Positions 1 through 7,874 of a stretch of DNA of 14,178 bases are shown here, piece by piece; position 1 is the stretch's first letter, and every line of letters begins with the position of its first letter. Made by a program: the position numbers and the translations under genes. Source of the stretch: Monoraphidium neglectum (lineage: Eukaryota > Chlorophyta > Chlorophyceae > Sphaeropleales > Selenastraceae); contig NW_014012891.1 of assembly GCF_000611645.1 (NCBI RefSeq), positions 6,656 to 20,833 on the forward strand. Reading direction: 5' to 3'. The notes beneath the pieces are model-generated. The model saw only the letters and a list, made by a program, of their open reading frames with translations, was not told where the DNA came from and ran no database searches.

Positions 1-111
1 CGCAGTGAGTGTTCTGCCCACCTGCACGTTGCCTCCACCCCACCCCGGCCCTCGGTGCCTTCGCCGCCTGTCATTGGTCACCACCAAGCCCGCCGCACGG
101 GGCCGCCTCAC

Positions 112-389
112 CTGAAGGGGTAGCCCCGCACAAAATCGGCGCCGTCGCGGTATGGGTCGTACAGCGTGTTGAAGAAGTACGGCGTCGAGGGCGTCAGCAG
201 GTTCTGGATGTGCTGCTGCAGCGCGTTGATGTCCTGAGGGGTTGCGATGTCGTCGGGTTGTGGCGTCACTGGAGTGAGGCTTTAAGGGGGGTGGCGGCCA
301 AGGTGGCTGCTGAGCGATGCCGCTGGGTGCGCGCCTGTCTTGCTGGGCATCATACAAGCAGCCCACGCACGCGTGCACACACATGCCCC

Positions 390-423
<34 letters not shown>

Positions 424-1103
424 ATACACACATTCTCCCTCGAGAATTGAACATAACGCCGCGCTCAGCACCAGTTTTGCATGGCATCGCAGGTCACGTC
501 GGGTCAAGGGCGACATGCGGTATACGCAACCACTTCCAACCCACTCACCTCCCCCTTCGGGTTCTTGGCCACGAAGCAGTCGTCGTCGATAGTGAAGATG
601 TATCGCTTCTTGGATACCAGGAAGCCGAAGCAGCGGCAGGCGCTGTCTTTGAAGCTGATACACCACGCCTTGTCGCCGAGCAGCCGCTCGATATCATTCC
701 TGTGGACAGGACAGGGGAGGGGTCACGCCCAGTGCTCTCGCGCGCTGGACGAGAGTCGCGCAAAGGCGCTGAAACGCGGGGCATGGCTCACACCGCGGGC
801 CCATTGCATGTGAACCACCTGTGGTGCGCCCGAGCGGGGTGACGCAGGGGCGCCCTGCAGCGTCGAACGCGGCCGCAGCCTCTGCACACCTGCAGCTCCC
901 CAAAGTGTACATACATAGCTGTACACGCACCTGTTGTACAGCTCATAATCAAAGCCCTCTGGCACGCGCACTGCCCGCGTCGGGTCGCCGTCCTGTATCA
1001 CGATGAGATGGTATGGCTGGAAGAACGGCCGCCATTGCTCCAGAAAGTCGAGGTTGCGGATCGTGGGGATCACGATGTCCAGCTGATCTGCGAGCGACGC
1101 CAT
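112..1103 (-). CDS. RGP: UDP-arabinopyranose mutase / reversibly glycosylated polypeptide, N-terminal part (3 exons, runs off left edge)
   Basis: The family interconverts UDP-arabinopyranose and UDP-arabinofuranose for wall polysaccharides and glycoproteins, in the cytosol or on the Golgi face. Exons on the minus strand are 1103-931, 699-549 and 233-112, with GT-AG introns; the phases join correctly (2, 0, then 2 at the last donor). The 148 visible residues contain [17 protein letters not shown] (8-24), IVIQDGDP (34-41), FTIDDDCF (93-100) with the acidic metal and nucleotide-binding triplet at 96-98, and [15 protein letters not shown] (134-148). Arg144 aligns, from memory, with the arginine reported to carry the sugar in plant proteins. 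Met at 1103 is the first ATG of the frame and matches the family's usual start. The upstream frame stays open to about 1316 but has no ATG and is low complexity, so it is probably 5' UTR. The family is usually about 350 residues, so more than half lies left of the window; bases 1-111 are intron. Identity is very secure. Confidence 0.95.
392..421. repeat. (AC)15 dinucleotide microsatellite
   Basis: An uninterrupted run of AC units lies inside intron 2 (234-548) of the mutase gene. On the transcribed minus strand it reads as (GT)n, upstream of the exon 3 acceptor. Further ACAC-rich bases flank it at 376-383 and 425-430. It produces spurious Thr/His open frames on the plus strand. Length polymorphism is expected. 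Confidence 0.97.
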
Positions 1104-1817
1104 GGCTGCGCCCGGCCGCTGCGGAGGCGCGGCGATTGCGGCGGCCGGCGCGGCGATGGGGCGCTGGAGCGCCGCTGACTTGGTACTCGCTGGGCTGCTG
1201 GTGGAGGGGCGGCAGCTAGGGCTGCTGCTTGGACTAGGGGCTTCAACGGTGTCCAGGGCCTCTATTTCTTGCACAGGCGAAGCTGAGGTTGGTTGCAAGG
1301 GGCGCCTGCGGTGCAAACCTAAGCGATCAGCCGTCGAGCAAGACCGACGCGCAATATCCAGATATCACATGCAATCACAACCATAATCTGCGCACATTAA
1401 GAGGGTAGGCTCGTCGTGCAAACCGTCGCTTGGCGCTGTGAGCTTCATACGTGGCGAAGTGGCATCGCAAGCATTGCCAATTTCGTATTGAAGAGACTGG
1501 CGGGTGTGCGATTTTGGGCCCAAGCCTGCACGTCAAGTGGCGACTGTGATGTGCTGCCACTAGCCAAGGCCATGATGCAGTCGGTTTACGTCGGTTCTTG
1601 GCTTGCCGGCACCTGGCTCAGCCTGGGGCGAGCATCCAGAGCAGGAGTGCACACGTGAATTCAAGCACAATGTGCCTCGACACACCTCGCGCTTGCCTTG
1701 TGCGGTCCATGTGTCAGGAAAGTTCGCTCATGCATGCACGTTAAGACTGCACTGACTGCAAACCCAGGAATCTGCAGAGCACCAGGCACCCTAAACAAAC
1801 GCATGATACGACAAGTA
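1104..1817. other. Intergenic stretch: 5' flank of the mutase gene and 3' flank of the Cys-rich gene
   Basis: No supported gene. Both genes lie on the minus strand, so this holds the 3' region of the Cys-rich gene (from 1817 downward) and the 5' UTR and promoter of the mutase (up to 1104). The first 200 bases beyond the mutase start remain open in frame and are rich in Ala, Pro and Ser codons. The short frames on both strands show no family signature. I see no clear TATA box and no TGTAA polyadenylation motif. Confidence 0.5.
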
Positions 1818-2731
1818 TTATATACCTGGGCATGTCGCAGCGGGTAATCGTGTTACACAATGCAAGGCGGTGCCCAGCCGGGACTGGCGGGCATGCCTCT
1901 GGCAACACTCGTCGCATTCCGCAGACGGCAGTATAACCTGACCCTTGACATGCTCCATAAGAACTTGACCGGTCAGATAGTGATTGAAACACAAGGAGCA
2001 GCAATTCTCCTGGCAGCAGCACGCCTCGTCGACCCACATGCCGTGCTGAGCGCCTCATGCGTCGCGGCGCCCCTGTCATGCAAGCGCCATTGCGGCGCCT
2101 CGCGCAATGTTGGCGGCGCCTTATGCACCGCTCTGCTCCCCCGGGCAGGGGCACACCTCCCCGCAAAACTGCTGAATGGCGCCCGCGTCCACGTCCACCT
2201 CCAGCATGAAGGCCGCCTTGCACAGGCCTCGGCCCTTTGCAGCCGTGCAGCCGCCCGCCGCCTCACAAGCGCCGAGCACAGCGCGGTCAAACGGCGAGGC
2301 CGCAGAGCCCCGCGGAACAGGCGGGCAGCCAGGAACCTGGATCGGAGAGCATCAGGTGCAAGCGTGCACATGACCATCGTTTGAGTTGCAAGGAGTTGTA
2401 GATCGTGTTCTGTGGACCATGTTGATTCAGGCTGAGAGCACCTGGGCGACATCCCAGGTGGCAGCGGATGCGGGTATGTCAGCATGCATGGAGCCTGAGG
2501 GTGCGCTCACACCTTCACGCAGCGTGCCTGCCCCTTGTACGTAGCGGCACGCTCAACGAGCGCCCCGCCTGCCGCCGCAGCGGCTGCGCGCCGCTGATCA
2601 GGAGGCACGGCTGCTGTGGCGTTGCTGCTGACCACAACATCAGCCGAGGCCGGCGCCATTGTCTGTGCTGTGGTTGCTGGCAGCACAGCAACTAATAGGG
2701 TCGCAAACACCATCAGCACTACAGTGGACAT
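1818..2731 (-). CDS. Small secreted cysteine-rich protein, function unknown (3 exons)
   Basis: I do not recognise the family. Exon 1 (2731-2513) opens with the first ATG of the frame and encodes a classic signal peptide: MSTVVLMVFATLLVAVLP, then ATTAQ with likely cleavage near residue 23. It ends at donor AAG|GTGAGC. Exon 2 starts at 2336 after TCCAG and joins in phase 0, giving ...RCVK-VPGCPPVP.... It continues with spaced Cys residues (GACEAAGGC, GLCKAAFMLEVDVDAG, FCGEVCPCPGE). Exon 3 carries a dense Cys block (DEACCCQENCCSLC) and later AECDECCQRHARQ, and stops with TAA at 1818-1820. The exon 2 to exon 3 junction is uncertain. Donor 2156 with acceptor 2046 gives 208 aa, while donor 2128 with acceptor 2054 keeps CPCPGEQSG and gives 220 aa. 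Cys pairs and triplets suggest a disulphide-rich extracellular or wall protein, or a metal-binding one. Gene existence is well supported by the signal peptide and in-phase exon 1-2 join; the function is not. Confidence 0.7.
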
Positions 2732-3706
2732 TTTGTGTCTCTGTGCCAGCTGCGCCAGCACGACTGGTGGCACACACCCGTAACCTTGTTACCAACTGCT
2801 GCCCTTGTTTGAGCCGGCTTGCCGTGGTTGATATATGCTGTACCTTATGTGCGTTTCAGGCTTACGCAATTTCATACGAGGCTGCAGCAACGCGTCTGGG
2901 ACCTGCGAATGAGCGAACGACCGCTCTCGTTCGAAGGCCACCCAACTTGCCCAGTTTTTAAACAGGTTTGAAGTAATACTCAAATCAAGCGCAGAGTATC
3001 AGTCTGGCATCACGCCGATTGGGGAAGTTAGCAACACAGCAACTGGCAGGTGGCCATTGGATACCAATTGTGAAATTGGCCGCGCCACATGCGGGGGCAC
3101 GCTGATGTGCTTCCACTCTCGGTCAGGCATCTGTTCATTTGACCCCTACTTACACATTATGGCATGAAACCTCTTCATACCCAAATCTCTGTGCACTTGA
3201 ATGCTGGCAGGATTACTACTTCCCACATTTCCAACTCATCGATTGCCACAATGATCAACAGTTCATCAGCAGAGTGGATGGCCAGCAGTCCAAATTTACT
3301 TGCCAGCCTTGACAGACAGCGGATTGCGCAATTCTGCATTGCATTGGCCGCGCATGCTGCTGGTGGCAACATGTGTGTTCTTGCCTGGGCTGGCAGAATG
3401 CATTTTGTGATCACATAGGGATCACAAAAAATAAACAGCGATGCAACTGCAGGTCAGGACAGAGGGCTGTTTACGACGAAGGCAGCACAAGATGTGCGCC
3501 AGCCGCAATGCAAGTACCTACCAACAGAATGCTGCCCGCCAGCCATGACTTTGCACAAGCAAGTTGCGTTCATGCGCAGGTGAAGTGCAGCCTGTTTCTC
3601 ATAGACAGCCTGTTTCCCATCTCCTCCCTCGGGTGATTGCAAATCATGCCTCGGGGATCCTCCGGCAAGTATGCATTCTGTGCAACACTTCAACACGTTT
3701 CATTCC

Positions 3707-3723
3707 CCGCGGATCCTCCGCGG
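3707..3723. repeat. Perfect inverted repeat CCGCGGA-TCC-TCCGCGG
   Basis: Seven-base arms separated by three bases form a perfect hairpin. The core word GGATCCTCCG also occurs 56 bases upstream (3655-3664), where the flanks differ and do not complete the hairpin. It lies in gene-poor DNA, and no element ends can be traced from it. Confidence 0.6.
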
Positions 3724-3870
3724 CTCCCATGCTGACATGGCCGCCACGCGGACAACCACGAGTGTGTTGATGCATTGTTTGCGTGTGTGTACTGCGGCCT
3801 AGCACTCATTCATCTTAACAATGCAAAATATTTCAGCATACTCTTGGACTGGCCAGCTGACGCAGCTTGC

Positions 3871-3877
3871 TATAAGA
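3871..3877 (+). promoter_or_regulatory. Possible TATA box (TATAAGA)
   Basis: TATAAGA stands in an otherwise GC-rich surrounding, 54 bases before an ATG at 3931 and about 640 bases before the coiled-coil gene start at 4519. The ATG at 3931 opens a 74-codon frame (MCGACGEERQRVC..., stop at 4153-4155) with a CxxC at its beginning, but the rest of that frame is translation of the GGGAATCCC-like block. The TATA word could therefore serve a leader exon of the downstream gene. A strong donor word, CT|GTAAGTT, at 4291-4298 would fit a leader intron. This is inference only. Confidence 0.25.
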
Positions 3878-3984
3878 ACACCGTTTGACCCGCGCTCACT
3901 CCCACTCAGCTTTGCTTGAATTGTGCAATCATGTGTGGTGCCTGCGGGGAAGAACGCCAACGTGTATGCAGTGATAGCAAACTA

Positions 3985-4135
3985 AAAGTCTCCCGAGGCC
4001 CCGGGAATCCCAGGGAACCCCTAGAGGTCCCGGAAATCCCCAAGGATTGCCGAAGGAATCCCGGTGATTGGGAGACGCAAACTTCCCTCGGGGCCCAAAG
4101 TTCCCGAGGATTCCCTAGGGATTTTGCTTATGGGA
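3985..4135. repeat. Degenerate block of GGGAATCCC / TCCCGAGG-like words
   Basis: About 150 bases consist largely of short runs of C and G around AAT, ATT or GAG. Examples are TCCCGAGGCCCCGGGAATCCC, then AATCCC, GATTCCC, TTCCCGAGG and CCTAGGG. Many words are near-palindromic, and the TCCCGAGG word recurs around 3993 and 4103. It does not resolve into a fixed-period tandem array. It may be a decayed satellite or foldback element. It translates into a Pro/Gly/Arg-rich frame that I do not accept as a gene. Confidence 0.45.
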
Positions 4136-4518
4136 AACAGGCTGGTGAGGTCTGACTAGGTACAGCTTGCTGGTGGCCTGCCATCTGATACAACTGCGAA
4201 CTTCTTGCACGCACAAGTGCAAGCTACAGCTGGCGCGCTCATTCAGCGCGCGCGCACACTCACTCATCATCCTCCGCCAGGTCCCGGGACCTGTAAGTTA
4301 GAAAGCACGGCGCGTCTATCTCAACGGTGGGGAGCTTCGGGCGTCCGCGGTCCACATTGCGCGATGCGATCTGAGGTGGCTTCCAAGCTGTTTCTGGCTG
4401 CACTAAACAAAGCCGTTGTCCATGCGCACCCGCATCATAAGCTCTGCCAGTCGCAAGCCCGCGCTGCGAAAGCCAGCCGCCCAAGTTGCCGTTCCTCGTT
4501 TCTCCAATAGGGCAGGTC

Positions 4519-6648
4519 ATGTATGGTATGCAAATACCTAGAGGCGGCCATGCGCGCATCATGGACGCACAGCTGCGCTGCCGAGCCCTCCAGCCCTGCC
4601 AGCTGCGGGGCGTGCCTTGGAGTGGGTGGTGGCCAGTGCGTCGATGCTGCGAGGCCCGCGCGGCAGACTCCAGCGCCCAGCCGCCGCGGGACGAGGACAG
4701 CCAGCAGGCACAGGCTCTGGACAAAGTCATAAATTCATTAGCCAAGTTGCAGCAGGGACTGGAGCAGCGGATGGATTCACTATCAGCAGGGCAGCAGCGA
4801 CTGGAGCAGCGGATAGACGAGGGGCAGCAGCGACTGGAGCAGCGGATAGACGAGGGGCAGCAGCATCTGGAGCAGCGGATAGACAAGGTGTTCGTCACAC
4901 AGAAGCAGCAGCACAAGCAGCTGGCACAGCAGCACAAGCAGCTGGCTCAGCAGCACAAGCAGCTGGCACAGCAGCACAAGCAGCTGGGACAGCTGCAGAA
5001 GCAGCTGACAGCGGTGGGGGGGGGGGGGTTGGCCGGGTTGCAGAGTACATCATCAGAAGGCAGCTTGGGCGCCCGCGGGTCGTGGCCAGGGACCTGGTCT
5101 CCTGTGCGCAGGTGCTTGCACCGGCCCGCCCTGACACTGACGTGCACCACTTGGCGGAGCGGCTTGCCAGGTGAGCCGCCTGTTGCTGTTTCCGGCTCGC
5201 GCGAGGGCGGGCGCACGCCCAGCGCTGCGGCATCGCAGCCCTCGAGTGCGAGCAGGAAGGCGTGCCCATCAGGGGCGAGCCGCGGCTCCGACGGCCCGCC
5301 GTTTGCGTGAAGAGCGACGGAGCCTGCAGGCGTCTTGCCGGGGTACGCTAGACGTGCGGCGTGCGCGCGGCGTGCGCGCATCTTGCCGACACCGTGCTGC
5401 CGCTTGCTGCATACCCCGCCGCTGCCGCGCACAGCCTGCAGGAGTTTAGCCACTACCTGGTCCTGCTGGTGCAGCAGCTAGAGAGGACGGGCGCCACAAG
5501 GGCCGCCCAGGTGGCCACCGCCATCCAGAGGCTGCGGCAGGTTCTGGAAGAGGGGGCCACAGAGACGACGAGGATCCGGCAGGTGAGGGGCCAGGCGCTC
5601 GTCGGTGGCACCTGGGGTGCGGGGCTGGGCGGCCGGGGTCGTCATGCAAAACAAGCAGGCGTGGCGGTCACTGGACTGAGACGCACCGACGTGCGTGCCC
5701 TTGAACGCGGCTGGCACTGGAGAGCCTTGCGTGCGATCGACTCGGGGTGCTGGCTGCTGAGCGCGTCAATACGACTGCGCCCCACTGTCCCCCGCCCACA
5801 CCAGGCCCTGGGAGCCCTCCGAGGCGCCTTGACCCGCGCTGCAGGAGCACGCAGCGGCGACCACGGCGCCAGCGGCAGCCAGGAGGCCGGGCCTGAGGCC
5901 GGCGCGCGGCAGGTGTGGTGTTTGGAGCCGCTGAGGCGGTGCTTCAAGTACCTGGACGCGACGCAGGGTGGCACTGCGCCGCAGCACCTGCTGGCGTCCG
6001 GCAGCCTGGGCGTGCCGCTGCTGGTGGCGCGGGCGGTCGGCGAGCTTTGGGAGTGCGTGGAGTTCGACGCCGCCCCCATTGTCGTCGTCGACGAGCGCGG
6101 GGTCACAATACAGACCGCAGAGGTGAAGAGCAGCCTGGCAGGTGGGTGACGCCACGGGTCCACGGGCGTCCTGGACCCCTCTCGTTTGCTCAAACTTGCC
6201 TGGTACCTGTGCGTGCGCGATCCTACGGCTGTCGCCTGGTCTTCCCGCCTGATTAGCCTGCCTGCCTGCCTGCCTGACTGCCTGCCTGCCTGCCTGACTG
6301 CCTGCCTGTTTGGCTCGCGCTCCTATCTCTCCTTGCGGATGCACCCCTGTAGCGCCACAAGGGTCCCTGCTGCTCCCCACCCCTGACTGCCCGTTCCACA
6401 CTCCCTGCCGCACCTTTCCCCTGCACCTTTCCCTATCAGGGCTGCGCGAGGGCCGCAAGCAGGTGGCCTTGCGCGCCAGGGTGCTTGGTGAGGCGCTTCG
6501 GCTGCTTGCGCCGGACGGCCAGGCGCCGGCCCCGATCCACCTTGAGGGCACCGTGTATGTCTTCGACAACGCGGACGTGTCCGGGCAGCTCCCGGCCGCG
6601 CAGGACATCGACGGCGTCGTGACCACGGTTGAGTTTGTTGCCGGCTAG
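4519..6648 (+). CDS. Repeat-built coiled-coil protein with C-terminal PD-(D/E)XK-like domain; frame broken at a G13 run
   Basis: ATG 4519 is the first in the frame. The N-terminal part reads to about 5015. It has an Asp/Gln-rich coiled-coil lead-in (ALDKVINSLAKLQQGLEQR), 11-residue QQRLEQRIDEG units, then 7-residue QQHKQLA units. After the G13 run (5016-5028) the protein-like sequence is in another frame (VAEYIIRRQLG... HHLAERLA, donor at 5171). That frame continues through LECEQEGVPIRGEPR but meets TAG at 5349-5351, so an intron or a lesion lies near 5171-5438. Better-supported exons follow: one ending 5582 (QLERTGATRAAQ...), 5805-6141, and 6440-6648 (TAG stop); the last joins are phase 0 and phase 1. 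The C-terminal part holds VEFDAAPIVVVDERG, then AEVKSSLAG (Asp codon 6066, Glu 6120, Lys 6126), then a Gln-containing helix and VYVFDNAD. This is the D...ExK...Q order of restriction-like folds. I infer a nuclease-fold protein that may be inactive. It could be a pseudogene or carry an assembly indel. Confidence 0.6.
4750..4890 (+). repeat. 33-bp tandem repeat encoding an 11-residue (hendecad) coiled coil
   Basis: The unit CAGCAGCGACTGGAGCAGCG plus 13 more bases (QQRLEQRIDEG) occurs at 4792-4824 and 4825-4857 as identical copies. Diverged copies lie at 4858-4890 (QQHLEQRIDKV) and 4750-4782 (QQGLEQRMDSL, followed by a short spacer). Leu and Ile are spaced 4 and 7 apart, the hendecad pattern. 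The near-identity of the copies at DNA level points to recent duplication within the gene. Confidence 0.95.
4906..5010 (+). repeat. 21-bp tandem repeat encoding heptads
   Basis: Five contiguous units of CAGCAGCACAAGCAGCTGGC plus one base (QQHKQLA) lie at 4906-4926, 4927-4947, 4948-4968, 4969-4989 and 4990-5010. The first three differ only at a synonymous position, the fourth reads QQHKQLG and the last QLQKQLT. They follow the 33-bp units after a 15-base linker, in the same reading frame, and stop just before the G13 run. Long Gln/Ala frames on either strand here are by-products of the CAG-rich unit. Confidence 0.95.
5016..5028 (+). repeat. G13 homopolymer at a reading-frame break
   Basis: Thirteen consecutive G follow GCGGT. 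Upstream, the coiled-coil frame is phase 1 mod 3; downstream, the protein-like frame (VGRVAEYIIRRQLG...) is phase 0 mod 3. A run of 11 or 14 G would place both in one frame. Poly-G runs are a common place for sequencing or assembly errors and for real slippage. Confidence 0.9.
6256..6308 (+). repeat. CCTG tetranucleotide repeat with a 20-bp higher-order period
   Basis: Blocks of four CCTG units closed by ACTG recur at about 20-bp spacing, ending in two more CCTG. The array lies within the last intron (6142-6439) of the coiled-coil gene, upstream of the acceptor CCCTATCAG at 6431-6439. Its translations are Cys/Leu/Pro repeats with no meaning. Confidence 0.9.
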
Positions 6649-7327
6649 GGGACCTGAGGCCATCGCGAGAGCGCCGCGGCGCCGCGGCGGTTAGCTGCGC
6701 CGGCCCCCTGCCATCCCCTCTGCTTGGCTGAGGTTGCGTCGTGCGGCGCACCTTCATGCAACTGTTGTTTGCTGCAGGAGCAAGTGCTTGAATTTTTTTT
6801 TCGTGCCGATTTTTTTGTACCGCAGCATCCAAGTTGGTGCTGTGCAGCCCCTTTCCCTGTGCTGAGAGGCATGAGCGCTTTACAGAGTGCAGGCCATCTG
6901 CCCTGAAGCCGCGCTCGAGATCGAAGCAGGTTGCCGCACTGAGAGAGCCAGCGGAAGCAACACACTGGCAACCCCATGCAGTGCCGCGGGGCGCAGGGCC
7001 AGAGCACAGCGCCCTGCGCCGCATCCCCGCACCGTTCCGTGTACAAAACAGCCGGCGGCCCCTGCGATGGGGCGTCGCTTTCTGTCGAGACGCCTATTGT
7101 GCAGGCACCCTGTTCGGCAGCTTCTGCACATTGGTATACTTGCTGTGGTTCCCAGTTTTCCTGTGTTCTTCTGCGGGTGCATCCCCCTGCTTGGATGCAA
7201 CGTTGTCAAGCTGAAGCTCAATGTCAACGTGTGGCCAGGTTTTGGGGGCTCAGCGTTGGGGCATGGCGGCTGTTGCTAGCGCACTGCAGCGCAGGCAGCG
7301 CTTGAAGAGGCCGGCCCCGCACGCCCC
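6649..7327. other. 3' flank of the coiled-coil gene, no gene seen
   Basis: This follows the TAG at 6646-6648. It begins with a GC-rich foldback-like string (CGCCGCGGCGCCGCGGCG near 6671), followed by T-runs at 6793-6801 and 6811-6817, a composition typical of a 3' UTR. I found no TGTAA signal before 7327. Several short frames overlap on both strands without any family signature. Confidence 0.5.
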
Positions 7328-7801
7328 ATGCAGGGGCTGACTGTTGGGCGACCCGCGCATGCAGTCTCGGCAGCACGGGCGGCCGCCACACCCACCGGCA
7401 GTTTGCGTGCCAGCCCGTTGGACAGCGGTAGCAGCAACGCAAGGGGCACCACGCACGCCGCAGACCTCCGCACTGCCGATGGCACATCGCGCGCGCAAGT
7501 GGCCGCCGCCGCCGGGAGCGGGACGAGGCCCTTCGGCCTGCTGCTCGAAACTGCTGACGCCCCCGGCCATCCCAGGAGTGAGGGGGGCGGCAATGGCGCC
7601 CGTGGCCGCGCCCGCCCACCCCCAACAAAACCAGCAGCAGCACGCTGGGAGCTCTGCCCGGCTCCGGCTGTGGAGTCGGCCGAGCAGTTGGGCGGGGTAA
7701 TACAGGAGCTGGCCTGCCGCGGGGAGCGCGGACAGCACTCGCTCGCACCTGCACGTATGGTGCGCATGTGGCAGGCCGCACCCAGCGCTCGGTGCTTGTG
7801 A
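7328..7801 (+). CDS. Unassigned open frame, 157 codons
   Basis: I do not recognise it. ATG 7328 opens a frame to TGA at 7799-7801 with mostly G or C third positions and an Ala/Arg/Gly-rich composition. Its second half has a helix-like stretch (ESAEQLGGVIQELAC, then MVRMWQAAP). The opposite strand is also open in two frames over the same bases. One of these ends in a Cys-rich tail (CRDCMRG... CGAGLFKRCLRCSAL) with a hydrophobic Trp/Cys stretch before it. Either strand may be the coding one, or the region may merely lack stops because it is GC-rich. No splice-supported model could be built. Confidence 0.18.
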   Translation: MQGLTVGRPAHAVSAARAAATPTGSLRASPLDSGSSNARGTTHAADLRTADGTSRAQVAAAAGSGTRPFGLLLETADAPGHPRSEGGGNGARGRARPPPTKPAAARWELCPAPAVESAEQLGGVIQELACRGERGQHSLAPARMVRMWQAAPSARCL

Positions 7802-7874
7802 TGATCGCCCCCGGTGATCAGTCACCTGTCCGCACAGCACGGCCGGCACACAAGCTGGATTAGGATTGGGAATG

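Larger units (their letters stand above)
2732..3930. other. Long gene-poor stretch, locally AT-richer
   Basis: It contains the promoter side of the Cys-rich gene (minus strand, above 2731). A TATATC-type word near 2831-2838 is a weak TATA candidate. From about 2990 to 3450 the base composition is visibly less GC-rich than the genes. Short frames are open there on both strands (ATG 3164 to 3418 on plus, the reverse on minus) but show no recognisable domain. Two short hairpins occur: CGAACGA with TCGTTCG (2914-2933), and the one at 3707-3723 listed separately. No gene is supported. Confidence 0.5.

Noticed and set aside
9..842. A 277-codon plus-strand frame across the left end
   Set aside because: It lies antisense to the mutase exons and includes the AC microsatellite as Thr/His repeats. 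The minus-strand mutase explains the region.
2914..2933. CGAACGA...TCGTTCG inverted repeat, considered as a tRNA T-arm or regulatory hairpin
   Set aside because: Only 7-bp arms, with no tRNA B-box context or acceptor stem around it. Chance is sufficient.
3164..3418. 84-codon plus-strand frame and its 79-codon minus-strand partner
   Set aside because: Both strands are open in the same AT-richer sequence, there is no recognisable family, and neither can be joined to other exons.
4260..4937. A 225-codon minus-strand frame ending in RSRDLAEDDE
   Set aside because: Its upstream two thirds is the Cys/Ser-rich complement of the CAG repeats. The last 40 residues look somewhat protein-like, but they overlap the plus-strand gene start and no exon chain or motif supports them.
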